NCBI GenBank assembly: GCA_934418125.1
Contig: CAKRWT010000004.1
Span: forward strand, 62,001-126,000
Direction of reading: 5' to 3'
Length of the DNA: 64,000 nt
Source: an uncultured Lachnospiraceae bacterium
GTDB taxonomy: Bacteria > Bacillota > Clostridia > Lachnospirales > Lachnospiraceae
In this document: in pieces, positions 53,736-62,759 of the stretch
Position numbering within the stretch: the first letter of the stretch is position 1
How the letters are laid out: every line of letters starts with the position of its first letter
Position numbers and translations under genes: made by a program
The notes under the pieces: model-generated
Told to the model about the DNA's origin: nothing
Databases searched by the model: none
Seen by the model: the letters and a program-made list of their open reading frames with translations, nothing else

Positions 53736-54600
53736 TTCTGGTCCTGCCTTTCCATAATTTGCGTTTCTTCTCTTCGGTAGGCTTATTCTGAATATCTGAC
53801 AGGCGTTCTTTCAGGCGTTCTGCATCTAATCCTCTCTCCAGCTTTCCTCCATAGGCTACACTGATTTTACCGGTTTCCTCCGACACAATAACTGTCAGGG
53901 AATCCGTCACTTCCGAAATCCCCACGCCGGCTCTGTGTCTGGTTCCCAACTCTTTGCTGAGTGCCATGTTGTCTGACAGTGGTAAATAACAGGTTGCCGA
54001 CACAACCCGGTTGCCCCTTACAATAACAGCTCCATCATGTAATGGGGTATTATGTTCAAAAATATTGATAAGCAGCTGGCTGGATACAATACCATCCACA
54101 TCAATTCCGGTTCTTTCATATTCTCCTAAAGGCTGGTTCTGTTCAATAACAATCAGCGCACCGGTCTTGACCTTTCCCATTTCTACACAGGCTTTTGTAA
54201 TTTCATTAATGGTTCTATCTGAAAACCTTCCGTCCATCGTCTTACCGGAATCAAAAGACAGGATGGAAGAAAACAGATTCTTCCGTCCAAGCTCTTCCAG
54301 TGCTTTTCGCAGCTCTGGCTGCAATACAACCACCATGGCAATCGCCGCAATACTGAACACATTGGAAACAATCCACAGAATCGTATTCATCTTGAAAATA
54401 GCTGCAAGGAGAACAAATACTCCGATTACAACAACGCCCTTGAGTAATGCCCACGCTTTTGTATTTTTAATCCATACTAAAATATGATATATCAGAAATG
54501 TAAGAATAATAATTTCTGCTATATCTGTCCAATGGATAGATGGCATATGCAATTTTGTAAGATAAGCCTCTGCAAAATGATTAAATTGTTGCACAGTCAC
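53725..54600 (-). CDS. cdaA: diadenylate cyclase CdaA
   Basis: 291 aa. It makes c-di-AMP from two ATP. Seen: three membrane helices within about 22-88, then a DisA_N domain at about 100-265 with NTPLHDGAVIVRGNRV (DGA) and GTRHRAGVGISEVTD (RHR), and the ESTxT-like VSEETGKISVAYGG. All catalytic residues are present. It heads cdaA-cdaR-glmM. GdpP at 25307-27361 is the opposing hydrolase. Confidence 0.96.
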   Translation of the reverse strand: MTVQQFNHFAEAYLTKLHMPSIHWTDIAEIIILTFLIYHILVWIKNTKAWALLKGVVVIGVFVLLAAIFKMNTILWIVSNVFSIAAIAMVVVLQPELRKALEELGRKNLFSSILSFDSGKTMDGRFSDRTINEITKACVEMGKVKTGALIVIEQNQPLGEYERTGIDVDGIVSSQLLINIFEHNTPLHDGAVIVRGNRVVSATCYLPLSDNMALSKELGTRHRAGVGISEVTDSLTVIVSEETGKISVAYGGKLERGLDAERLKERLSDIQNKPTEEKKRKLWKGRTRNEE

Positions 54601-54629
54601 TCCACCTGCCCTTTTCTATCTCTTAGCTG

Positions 54630-55592
54630 TTATCGTGCACTTCTTGTTTTAGATGCCGTCTTTCCTGTCTGACTGTTAATCTGTTTTACCTTCTTTTCCT
54701 GTTTCGCAACTACTACCTTCGGTACCGCTTTTACATAATAATAATACTCATCATCCTCAAACTGTACCTTTTCTGTTCTGCTGTAGTCTACATTAAACAC
54801 AAAGAACTGTAACACTACCGTCAGCAACAGTGCTACAACAGTGCCCAGAATCACACCTAACAGTGAAATATTCGTTTCGAACATCAAATCCCCAATGAGG
54901 ACTACCATAATATCTGCTATTGCTCCTGCTGCTATCGCAATTGTCCAGGAATAATCTATGCTAAGTCTTCTGATAAGATAAACCAGAATAATCGTAACCG
55001 CAAAGGCAACTATGGTTACTATCATCTCTTTGTTATTCAGCAGCCCATCAATTATAAACTTGAACCTAGCTGCAGTTTCTTCATCTGCCATGGCTCCGAT
55101 TACCGATACATTCTGTGTCACATAGTGAATCATATAATAAGCAATCACACCACACCCTACAGAAACTGCCGATACCGGAGTCCCCACCAGACCCATTGCT
55201 AATGGCACAACATAAGGTATCTTTAACACAAAACAGATAGGGGTCAGCACTACTATCAGGGTATCCCTCGGCGAAAAACGCAGGTACAGTAAGAACATAA
55301 GCAGGAATCCTGCACCTATTACAACTGCACATTCCAGACTGAAAGCATATAAATGTAACAGCACAAATGCTGCTGCCATCACAACAATAAAATTCATTGG
55401 CATAAAGGAACACATCAATGCAACAATCAGTACAACTGCCAGGCGGTTGATGCCTTCCATATATCCCAAATGGGAATTAATCATCAAAAGAGAAACCAGC
55501 GCCAGTAAGAATTTCAGCACAGGGGTCAGATATACCTCATATTTACTATATATTGCTATCAACGTTTGTTTTATAACAAGTAGGGTAGTCAT
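54630..55592 (-). CDS. polytopic membrane protein, unknown
   Basis: 320 aa with about eight membrane helices between 20 and 260, then a basic cytoplasmic tail (EKKVKQINSQTGKTASKTRS). Seen: LLALVSLLMINSHLGYMEGI, MCSFMPMNFIVVMAAAFVLL, and TPICFVLKIPYVVPLAMGLV. No transporter signature was identified. It lies directly before cdaA in the same direction, which hints at a link with envelope or turgor control, but that is inference only. Confidence 0.75.
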   Translation of the reverse strand: MTTLLVIKQTLIAIYSKYEVYLTPVLKFLLALVSLLMINSHLGYMEGINRLAVVLIVALMCSFMPMNFIVVMAAAFVLLHLYAFSLECAVVIGAGFLLMFLLYLRFSPRDTLIVVLTPICFVLKIPYVVPLAMGLVGTPVSAVSVGCGVIAYYMIHYVTQNVSVIGAMADEETAARFKFIIDGLLNNKEMIVTIVAFAVTIILVYLIRRLSIDYSWTIAIAAGAIADIMVVLIGDLMFETNISLLGVILGTVVALLLTVVLQFFVFNVDYSRTEKVQFEDDEYYYYVKAVPKVVVAKQEKKVKQINSQTGKTASKTRSAR

Positions 55593-55631
55593 TTTTTATC
55601 CTTTCGTTTCCAGTTCGTTCCTGTACCAGCT

Positions 55632-56021
55632 TCATGACTTATAATACATACTGGACAGTTTCCGCAGATTCATATAGTACAGGTGCAGGCTCTTCTTTGC
55701 CCTGCTGTAGCGGTACGCACATATAATGTAGGATATTACTGCATATCCGGCAATCACTGCCAGGTAAATCGTCAGAACCCGCTTGCCGAATGCCAGCAAG
55801 TCCATCTTGTAAATATCCATCATAAACACTTCAAAATCATAAAAAATATACAACGCAAAAACCACTATAAATGCCAGTGTTGCACTTATAATGGATTTCA
55901 ATACCTGCCAGCCTATATAATCAACACGAAAGTAATTGCCAATAGCAACGTTTTTCTTTCCCTCGTTCTGTTCATAGGATGCCAGTTTCGTCATCAGAAT
56001 TATTCTATCTTCGTTCAGCAT
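55632..56021 (-). CDS. small membrane protein, unknown
   Basis: 129 aa. Seen: N-terminal soluble part (MLNEDRIILMTKLASYEQNE), two membrane helices at about 40-60 and 85-108, and a basic end (RYSRAKKSLHLYYMNLRKLS). Located 39 bases before the eight-helix protein gene and 11 bases after yvyF. No family recognised. Confidence 0.7.
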   Translation of the reverse strand: MLNEDRIILMTKLASYEQNEGKKNVAIGNYFRVDYIGWQVLKSIISATLAFIVVFALYIFYDFEVFMMDIYKMDLLAFGKRVLTIYLAVIAGYAVISYIICAYRYSRAKKSLHLYYMNLRKLSSMYYKS

Positions 56022-56032
56022 GTAACTCTCCT

Positions 56033-56437
56033 TTAGTTCAGGAAGCGCATTTTAGGATTTTCTCTGGCATCTTCTTTTTTCTGTGGTCTTGGTGTTTCTG
56101 TCTTCCTTACACTGTTAAGCTGATTTACCATATCATTCTTACACTTATTACAAAAACGTCCTGTCTGAATCGCTGCACCACAGTTTTCACAGAATAAAGC
56201 CATGCCCGTTCCTTCTGCCAGTTCCAGTCTTTCTTCCCGAAGCCACTGGTATATCTGCTGCTGGGATACATCACAGGCCTCTGCCACTTCCGGAATCGTG
56301 CTATGTACATTGTCCTGGATATATTTCTTTACTTCCTGAAACTTCTGTTCCATCGCTTCCCTGCACTGCATACAAATAGGTGCGCCTGAAACATAGTTAA
56401 AAAGTTTACCACATCTTCTACAGTTTCTTACGTTCAT
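56033..56437 (-). CDS. yvyF: flagellar operon protein YvyF-like
   Basis: 134 aa. Seen: N-terminal zinc ribbon CRRCGKLFNYVSGAPICMQC, a helical part QKFQEVKKYIQDNVHSTIPE with a HTH-like stretch (VAEACDVSQQQIYQWLREER), and a second zinc ribbon CENCGAAIQTGRFCNKC. This matches the TIGR03826 (YvyF) family found between comF and flgM in Firmicutes, as here beside comFC. Role unknown, possibly a regulator of late flagellar genes. Confidence 0.9.
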   Translation of the reverse strand: MNVRNCRRCGKLFNYVSGAPICMQCREAMEQKFQEVKKYIQDNVHSTIPEVAEACDVSQQQIYQWLREERLELAEGTGMALFCENCGAAIQTGRFCNKCKNDMVNQLNSVRKTETPRPQKKEDARENPKMRFLN

Positions 56438-56453
56438 ATCTGTCCTCCTGTGT

Positions 56454-57173
56454 TTAAATTCCTCTGCCTATTGCAAGTGCCACATAATATATATTCTTTA
56501 TTCCGACCTTTTGCAGTTCCGTACACATAGCATCTATGGTGCTGCCGGTAGTATAGATATCATCAATAATTACAATCGTATCTAATTTTACATCATTACA
56601 ACAGATTTTGAAAGCTTTTTTCAAATTATTTTGTCTCGCTTCCGCTGACAGGTCCTTCATCGGTGCCGTTTTCCGTACTCTTTTAATCAGGTCACACCTG
56701 ACTGGAATTTCAAGATATTTCCCAAGCTCTTTGGCCAGCACCTCTGCCTGGTTATATCCTCTGGAATGTTTCTTCGTCACGTGAACAGGCACCGGTACCA
56801 AAGCCTGTACCTGATGTTGTTTGAAGAATTCCGACAGACTCTGTGCCATACAGGCAGCATAATAAGCTCCGTATTCCTGTCGCCCCTTATACTTGAAGCG
56901 ATAAAGAGAATCGGCTATGCTTTTGTATTCAAAAACTGCCCTTCCGCATCGGAACAAATGCCTTTTTCCCTGGCAGTCCGCACAGTATTCTTCTTCCTGC
57001 GTGGCAATTTTTTTACCACATTTCAGGCAGAAAGGAGCTTTAATATAGCGAAAGTGTTCTTCGCAGCCTTCACAGACAAGGCTTCCAAACGGGGCGACTG
57101 CCCCATCACAGACCGGACACCTTCTAGGATACAGTAAGTCCAGAATTGTCCTCAAGATTGTTCTTTTCATCAA
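56454..57173 (-). CDS. comFC: ComF-family phosphoribosyltransferase-like protein
   Basis: 239 aa. Seen: N-terminal zinc finger (YPRRCPVCDGAVAPFGSLVC and FCLKCGKK, with CADC following) and a PRTase fold with VPVPVHVTKKHSRGYNQAEV and the PRPP loop IVIIDDIYTTGSTIDAM. Established: ComFC aids DNA uptake in competence together with the ComFA helicase. Located next to recD2 and yvyF; no comFA is adjacent. Confidence 0.92.
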   Translation of the reverse strand: MMKRTILRTILDLLYPRRCPVCDGAVAPFGSLVCEGCEEHFRYIKAPFCLKCGKKIATQEEEYCADCQGKRHLFRCGRAVFEYKSIADSLYRFKYKGRQEYGAYYAACMAQSLSEFFKQHQVQALVPVPVHVTKKHSRGYNQAEVLAKELGKYLEIPVRCDLIKRVRKTAPMKDLSAEARQNNLKKAFKICCNDVKLDTIVIIDDIYTTGSTIDAMCTELQKVGIKNIYYVALAIGRGI

Positions 57174-57182
57174 TATATTTTC

Positions 57183-59429
57183 CTATTCCGGGATTAGTTC
57201 ACAAATTCGTTCTGCCAGTCCCGTGTAACGTCTGTTCTGATAGTTATTGGCAATCATTTCCTGTACCATCTGTCGGCTTCCCAGAATCGTTACACAGTTT
57301 TTCGCTCTGGTTACACCTGTATACAGAAGATTCCGGTTCATCAGCATTCTCGGCCCTGTCAGAAGGGGAATAATGACTGCCGGATATTCGCTTCCCTGGG
57401 ATTTGTGAATGGTTACTGCATAAGCCAGCTCTACCTCATCAAGCTGTGCATAAGCATACCGCACACTGCGGTGTTCATCAAATTCTATCACTACCTCATG
57501 CGCATATTCATCAATCGTTTTGATAATGCCTATATCCCCATTAAAAATACCGGTTCCTTTATCAATAGGGATACCATATTTACTGACAACCTCCCATTCC
57601 AACTGGTAGTTATTCTTAATCTGCATGACCTTATCCTGCTCCCGCAGCAGGGTTTCCCCGGAAACATACTCCTTCTTATCCGGTGTGGGTGGATTTAAAT
57701 ACCTTTGCAGGATGGTATTCAATGTTTCTACTCCCAGTTTTCCCTTCCGCATCGGCGTCAATACCTGAATATCATAAGGATTTGCCCCTACATAAGAAGG
57801 CAGTTTTTCAAGAATAAGCTGTATCATATGTTTATAAATAACATTTACGTCATTTCTTTCCAGGAAGAAAAAATCTTTGCTTTTATTATGTAGTGTAATT
57901 TCTTCTCCGGCGTGAATCCGGTGGGCATTCATAACAATGTCGCTTTCTTCTGCCTGACGGAAAATTTTCTCCAGGACCATAGTCTGAAACCGTCCACTGT
58001 TCATCAAATCCTGAAGTACCTGCCCTGCACCTACAGAGGGAAGCTGGTTGACATCCCCTACCATAATCAGACGGGTTCCCACAGAAACTGCTTTTAACAG
58101 TGCCTGGAAAAGGAAAATATCTACCATCGACATCTCATCTATAATAATAACGTCTGTCTCCAGAGGATTGTCTTCATTTCTCTCAAATCTGGCCGTCTTT
58201 GCTTCTTCTGAGACGGCTCCGTTCAATTCCAGCATGCGATGAATGGTTCTTGCCTCATAGCCGGTCGCCTCTGTCATTCTTTTGGCTGCCCTTCCGGTAG
58301 GTGCCGCCAGAAAAATATCCATTCCCTCTGCCATAAAATACCGGATAATGGTATTGATGGTTGTGGTTTTGCCGGTTCCCGGTCCGCCCGACAAAATAAA
58401 AATTCCGTTTTTCACACTTTCCAGCACGGATTTTTTCTGTAACTCGTCCAGTTCAATTCCTAACTCCGCTTCCAATTGGTCGATTTTAGTCCAGATGCCC
58501 TGTTCTTCTGCCGGCAGCATTTCCTCTTTCATAGACACATTTAAATCATGAAGCATCTTAGCACAGTTCAATTCTGCATAATAGTACGAGGCAGCATATA
58601 CTTTTCTGTCTTTCCCAACCGTAGAAGGCATTTTGATGACTAACTTTTTGTCCATGGCAAGGTTCTGTAACTGGGGTGCCATCTGTTCCGGCGCCAGCCC
58701 CAATAGTTCTCCTGCCCGTTGCAGCAAAAGCTTTTCCGGCAGGTAACAATGTCCCTCTCCTCCTGCCTGCAATAAGGTATAAAGGATTCCACTCCGGATA
58801 CGATAATCAGAGTCTGTGTGAATTCCTATTTTAGAAGCAATTTCATCTGCTATCTTAAACCCGATTCCATTAATATCTTCCGATAACCGATAAGGATTTT
58901 CTTTCATAATGCCATACAGATTCATGCCGTAGGTATCATAGATTCTGATTGCCAGTGTATTGGAAATACCATACTGCTGCAAAAAAGTCATGGCCTCCCT
59001 GGCATCCCTTTTCTCATAAACAGTAACGGCAATTTCCCTTGCTTTCCGCTCACTGATTCCTTTTATCTCTGCCAGCCGCTCCGGCTCTTCTTCAATTACC
59101 CGGAAAGTATCCTTTCCGAATCGTTTTACAATTCTGGCAGCCAAAGCTTCCCCTATTCCTTTGATAGCACCCGAGCCCAGATATCGTTCTATCGTTACAG
59201 CATCTTCCGGTTGCACTATCTGATAACGTTCTATCTTGAACTGTTCGCCATAAACAGGATGCGAAGTATAATTGCCTTCTGCCTCAATGGTTTCTCCCTG
59301 GTCCATGGTTTTAAAAAATCCCACGCAGGTAATTTCCTCTTCTCCACTTACCAGATTCAGCACTGTATAGCCATTATCCGTATTCCGATATATGATATGT
59401 TCAATATATCCTTTTATTATCTCCATCAT
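57183..59429 (-). CDS. recD2: ATP-dependent RecD-like DNA helicase (RecD2)
   Basis: 748 aa. SF1B 5'-to-3' helicase in repair and fork processing. Seen: N-terminal OB-like part, helix-hairpin-helix motifs at about 85-190 (GSGAIKGIGEALAARIVKRF), Walker A ILSGGPGTGKTTTINT near 350, VIIDEMSMVDIFLFQALLKA, GDVNQLPSVGAGQVLQDL, and the end motifs VTIHKSQGSEYPAVIIPLL with LLYTGVTRAKNCVTIL. This is the RecBC-independent RecD2 class. A flagellar operon terminator lies upstream. Confidence 0.95.
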   Translation of the reverse strand: MMEIIKGYIEHIIYRNTDNGYTVLNLVSGEEEITCVGFFKTMDQGETIEAEGNYTSHPVYGEQFKIERYQIVQPEDAVTIERYLGSGAIKGIGEALAARIVKRFGKDTFRVIEEEPERLAEIKGISERKAREIAVTVYEKRDAREAMTFLQQYGISNTLAIRIYDTYGMNLYGIMKENPYRLSEDINGIGFKIADEIASKIGIHTDSDYRIRSGILYTLLQAGGEGHCYLPEKLLLQRAGELLGLAPEQMAPQLQNLAMDKKLVIKMPSTVGKDRKVYAASYYYAELNCAKMLHDLNVSMKEEMLPAEEQGIWTKIDQLEAELGIELDELQKKSVLESVKNGIFILSGGPGTGKTTTINTIIRYFMAEGMDIFLAAPTGRAAKRMTEATGYEARTIHRMLELNGAVSEEAKTARFERNEDNPLETDVIIIDEMSMVDIFLFQALLKAVSVGTRLIMVGDVNQLPSVGAGQVLQDLMNSGRFQTMVLEKIFRQAEESDIVMNAHRIHAGEEITLHNKSKDFFFLERNDVNVIYKHMIQLILEKLPSYVGANPYDIQVLTPMRKGKLGVETLNTILQRYLNPPTPDKKEYVSGETLLREQDKVMQIKNNYQLEWEVVSKYGIPIDKGTGIFNGDIGIIKTIDEYAHEVVIEFDEHRSVRYAYAQLDEVELAYAVTIHKSQGSEYPAVIIPLLTGPRMLMNRNLLYTGVTRAKNCVTILGSRQMVQEMIANNYQNRRYTGLAERICELIPE

Positions 59430-59457
59430 TCTTCCTCTGTCTGCATCCCGATACGGA

Positions 59458-59481
59458 AAAAGGCTGCCCGGAAGGCAGCCC
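59458..59481 (-). terminator. terminator of the mreB-flhO-flhP-flgJ operon
   Basis: Stem AGGCTGCC (59461-59468) and GGCAGCC(C) (59474-59481), then TTTTT on the minus strand. Confidence 0.88.
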
Positions 59482-59509
59482 TATCATTCTTTTCACATAC
59501 CAAGTACTC

Positions 59510-59878
59510 TTACTCAATATTATAATTTCTCTTCATCTGTTCATAAAGCATCTGAGCCACAGAATTGGCTCCCTGATTTGCTGCCTGATTAGAGATTTCC
59601 TGAATGACAGAATCCTTAAAGTAATCTACCATATTAGACGCGTATCCATCCTTATCTTCATCATCGCTGAAGACTTTGGCTGTTTTTTCCATTTCTTTAA
59701 ATACCTGCTCCCATAAATAGGACTCAAATTCCTTGCAAGCTTCCAACAGTTCATCATCGGAAGAAACTTCCGAAACCGTATTGTTCAACTTATTCTGTAG
59801 TGCCTGTGTGGATGCTTCGTTGGCACTGTTTATGTAACCGGAATAATCTGTTAATCCGTTTATTCCTGATAAATCCAT
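59510..59878 (-). CDS. FlgJ-N-like rod-binding flagellar protein
   Basis: 122 aa from the ATG at 59878 (GGAGGATGTCAGACA site). Seen: Rod-binding (FlgJ N-terminal) motif ELLEACKEFESYLWEQVFKE and MEKTAKVFSD, followed by YFKDSVIQEISNQAANQG. The muramidase half found in Proteobacterial FlgJ is missing, as in other Firmicutes. It probably caps or scaffolds rod assembly. It lies 80 bases downstream of flhP. Confidence 0.88.
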   Translation of the reverse strand: MDLSGINGLTDYSGYINSANEASTQALQNKLNNTVSEVSSDDELLEACKEFESYLWEQVFKEMEKTAKVFSDDEDKDGYASNMVDYFKDSVIQEISNQAANQGANSVAQMLYEQMKRNYNIE

Positions 59879-59957
59879 TGTCTGACATCCTCCCTCGGTC
59901 AAGTACCATTATTATATCGCTGCCTTTTACCCTGATTTGTTATGCGATTGCTCCACC

Positions 59958-60776
59958 TTAACGTTTCAGACTATTTGCAACTTCCATCATGGAATCAGAG
60001 GTTGTAATGGCTTTGGAATTCATTTCATACGCACGCTGTGCCACAATCAGATTTACCATCTCATCTGCTACCGATACGTTGGAGCCTTCCAGGTATCCCT
60101 GTACCACACTGCTCTTTGTCACATTCGCATTGGTGGCTTCATTGATAGCTCTTCCACTGGCTTCTGTCACTGCCCATCTGGTATCTCCCACTCTGTTCAG
60201 CCCGCCCGGATTAGAGAACTGGTACAGTCCAATAGTAATACCGATAGATACCGGGTTGTTAGATGCATCCGGATAACAGATATTACCATTTTCATCAATT
60301 GTAAGCTTGCTTGCCACATAGTTACGGTTTAAGGAGATTGCGCGTCCCCTCGTATCCAATACTGGAAGTCCGTCTGCATCGGTTAAGGTCAATCCGCCAT
60401 TCGAGCCAAGCGCCCAGGTAAAATCACCATTTCTTGTATAATATGTCTCACCATCCTCGCCTCTGACTGCAAAAAAGCCATCACCCTGAATAGCAAAAGC
60501 CGTATCACTTTGGGATGCCAGTAAACTTCCCTGGGTAAAAATAGAGTTAATGGATGAATTCCTGACTCCAAGACCTACCTGGGAACTGGTTGGCTTTGGG
60601 TCTCCATTCGCAGTCGTAGTTACAGTCTGAAGGTTCTGATATAACAGAGACTTAAACTGCGCTACCTGCGCTTTATATCCTGTAGAATTGACATTTGCAA
60701 GGTTATTTGCAATCGTGTCTACATTTACCTGCTGGGCATTCATACCTGTTGCAGCAGTCCACAAACTTCTAACCAT
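59958..60776 (-). CDS. flhP: flagellar rod/hook protein, FlgG/FlhP type
   Basis: 272 aa. Distal rod protein exported by the flagellar type III system. Seen: N-terminal MVRSLWTAATGMNAQQVNVD with TIANNLANVNSTGYKA, middle IQGDGFFAVRGEDGETYYTR, and C-terminal GYLEGSNVSVADEMVNLIVA with QRAYEMNSKAITTSDSMM. All three Flg_bb_rod and FlgG signatures are present. Order mreB-flhO-flhP as in B. subtilis (mbl-flhO-flhP). Confidence 0.93.
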   Translation of the reverse strand: MVRSLWTAATGMNAQQVNVDTIANNLANVNSTGYKAQVAQFKSLLYQNLQTVTTTANGDPKPTSSQVGLGVRNSSINSIFTQGSLLASQSDTAFAIQGDGFFAVRGEDGETYYTRNGDFTWALGSNGGLTLTDADGLPVLDTRGRAISLNRNYVASKLTIDENGNICYPDASNNPVSIGITIGLYQFSNPGGLNRVGDTRWAVTEASGRAINEATNANVTKSSVVQGYLEGSNVSVADEMVNLIVAQRAYEMNSKAITTSDSMMEVANSLKR

Positions 60777-60789
60777 CGTACTCTACCTC

Positions 60790-61569
60790 CTATACTTTAC
60801 CAAGCTGGTTTACGGCAGTATCAAGTGTTTCATCATACGTTGTAATCAGCTTCTGATTACTTTCATACTGTCTCTGTATCGAAATCATATTTACCATCTC
60901 TGTCACAATGGAAACATTTGCCATCTCCAGAAATCCCGAATATATCTGCGTTTCGGCCGGTTCTGTTTCCTTTGCTCCTTCAACTGCCTGAAAATAATTC
61001 TCTCCAAAGCGTTCCAGATAATCATAATCCTCAAAATCTGTTATGCCAAGAACTGCCACCTGGCTTCCATCCTGATAAACATTGCCGGCTCTGTCAATGC
61101 TGGTATCCAGTGCAGGATTCAGTCTAATCCGCCTGCCTCTGTCATTCAGCACATAATCACCATCCTGTGTTCTCAGATATCCCTGGCTGTCCATGGTAAA
61201 ATTACCATCTCGTGTATACAGCGTAGAAGTGTCACCAGCCTTGTTTGTATATTCTATCGTAAAAAATCCGTTAGAAGATAAGGCTAAATCGAAAGTATTT
61301 CCTGTTTCTTTTAAGCCTCCCTCGGAATAGTCCACATAATTCTCCCCGATTTTGACTCCCATATTCATGCCGCCAATTCTTCTGGGAAGGCCACCTGCTT
61401 CCGACTGGTCTTTTATCTTATAAGCAAGCACCGTATCAAAAGCCTGACTTGTGGTTCCTTCTTTCTTAAATCCAATCGTATCTGCATTTGCCAGATTGTT
61501 GGTCATGGTATCCATTCTGTGCTGCTCGTTAATCATTCCTGTATATGCGGTATATAACCCCTTAAGCAT
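60790..61569 (-). CDS. flhO: flagellar rod protein, FlgF/FlhO type
   Basis: 259 aa. Seen: MLKGLYTAYTGMINEQHRMD, TMTNNLANADTIGFKKEG, a middle DLALSSNGFFTIEYTNKAGD with YTRDGNFTMDSQGYL, and C-terminal SGFLEMANVSIVTEMVNMIS with QRQYESNQKLITTYDETL. It is a paralogue of the next gene and ends 13 bases before it. Part of the proximal rod. Confidence 0.93.
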   Translation of the reverse strand: MLKGLYTAYTGMINEQHRMDTMTNNLANADTIGFKKEGTTSQAFDTVLAYKIKDQSEAGGLPRRIGGMNMGVKIGENYVDYSEGGLKETGNTFDLALSSNGFFTIEYTNKAGDTSTLYTRDGNFTMDSQGYLRTQDGDYVLNDRGRRIRLNPALDTSIDRAGNVYQDGSQVAVLGITDFEDYDYLERFGENYFQAVEGAKETEPAETQIYSGFLEMANVSIVTEMVNMISIQRQYESNQKLITTYDETLDTAVNQLGKV

Positions 61570-61586
61570 ACATGCACCTCGCTTTA

Positions 61587-62579
61587 CTAGTCCTCACGAT
61601 ATCCTGCCAGAAACTCTACATACTTACCGGTTCCGATTGCCACTGCGGTCATCGGGTCCTCTGCGGTCATAGTATTGATTCCTGTCTTTGCCGCAATCAA
61701 ATCTTCCAGTCCACGCAATAAGCTTCCGCCACCAGTCAGTACAATTCCCCGGTCTGCAATATCCGCAGCCAGCTCCGGTGGGGTTTTCTCCAGTACGCTG
61801 TGGATGGTTTCCACAATCTGTACGGTTGTTTCATGTAATGCTTCCTCTGTTTCTTCGGAGGAAACCTTTACGGTACGAGGCAGACCGGTTACCAGATTAC
61901 GTCCCCGCACATCCATATAATCTACTTCTGCCCTCTTATAGGCAGAACCAATCTTAATTTTAATATCCTCTGCAGTTCTCTCACCAATCAGCAGATTATG
62001 TTTCTTACGCATATAACGTACAATCGCTTCGTCAAAATCATCACCTGCAATCTTGATGGAAGCACTGACTACAGTACCACCCAGGGAAATAACTGCAATA
62101 TCAGAAGTACCACCACCAATATCTACAATCATATTACCACATGGCTTGGAAATATCAATTCCGGCTCCGATGGCTGCCGCTATAGGCTCTTCGATAATGG
62201 ATACCTCTCTGGCACCTGCCTGATAAGTAGCATCTTCAACAGCTTTCTTCTCTACCTCTGTTACGCCACTCGGTACACACACGGCAATACGTGGTTTACG
62301 GAACGTTCTCTTTCCCAGCGCTTTCTGGATGAAATATTTCATCATTTTCTCTGTTACCTGATAATCTGAAATAACACCCTGTCTTAATGGTCTGACTGCT
62401 ACGATGTTACCCGGTGTTCTACCAAGCATCAGTCTGGCATCCTCGCCAATTGCTTTAATTTTATTGGTATCTCTATCAAATGCTACAACAGAAGGTTCCT
62501 TTAAAACCACGCCTTTTCCTCTGATATAAACTAAAATACTGGCTGTTCCCAAGTCAATTCCGATATCGGTATACTGCAT
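61587..62579 (-). CDS. mreB: MreB/Mbl actin-like shape protein
   Basis: 330 aa from the ATG at 62579 (GAAAGGGGTTCAGAGAA site), matching the usual length; the earlier frame opening at 62669 adds an untypical tail. Seen: IGIDLGTASILVYIRGKGVV, EPIAAAIGAGIDISKPCGNM, VDIGGGTSDIAVISLGG, and TGGGSLLRGLEDLIAAKTG. It polymerises on the membrane and guides sidewall synthesis. The position before flhO-flhP suggests the Mbl/MreBH branch. Confidence 0.94.
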   Translation of the reverse strand: MQYTDIGIDLGTASILVYIRGKGVVLKEPSVVAFDRDTNKIKAIGEDARLMLGRTPGNIVAVRPLRQGVISDYQVTEKMMKYFIQKALGKRTFRKPRIAVCVPSGVTEVEKKAVEDATYQAGAREVSIIEEPIAAAIGAGIDISKPCGNMIVDIGGGTSDIAVISLGGTVVSASIKIAGDDFDEAIVRYMRKKHNLLIGERTAEDIKIKIGSAYKRAEVDYMDVRGRNLVTGLPRTVKVSSEETEEALHETTVQIVETIHSVLEKTPPELAADIADRGIVLTGGGSLLRGLEDLIAAKTGINTMTAEDPMTAVAIGTGKYVEFLAGYRED

Positions 62580-62759
62580 TTCTCTGAACCCCTTTCCTAT
62601 GGTCTCTCTATCATAATTTCCAATTCTTGTCAAACTAATCATGCCGGCTGTGTTGTTTGCCGTTTCCACACAGTCCTCTTACAAAATAAGCGCAATATGC
62701 TGGATATATTATAACCTAAAGGAATGGTTTTTCAAAGAGTTTTATTATTTTTTAAGAAA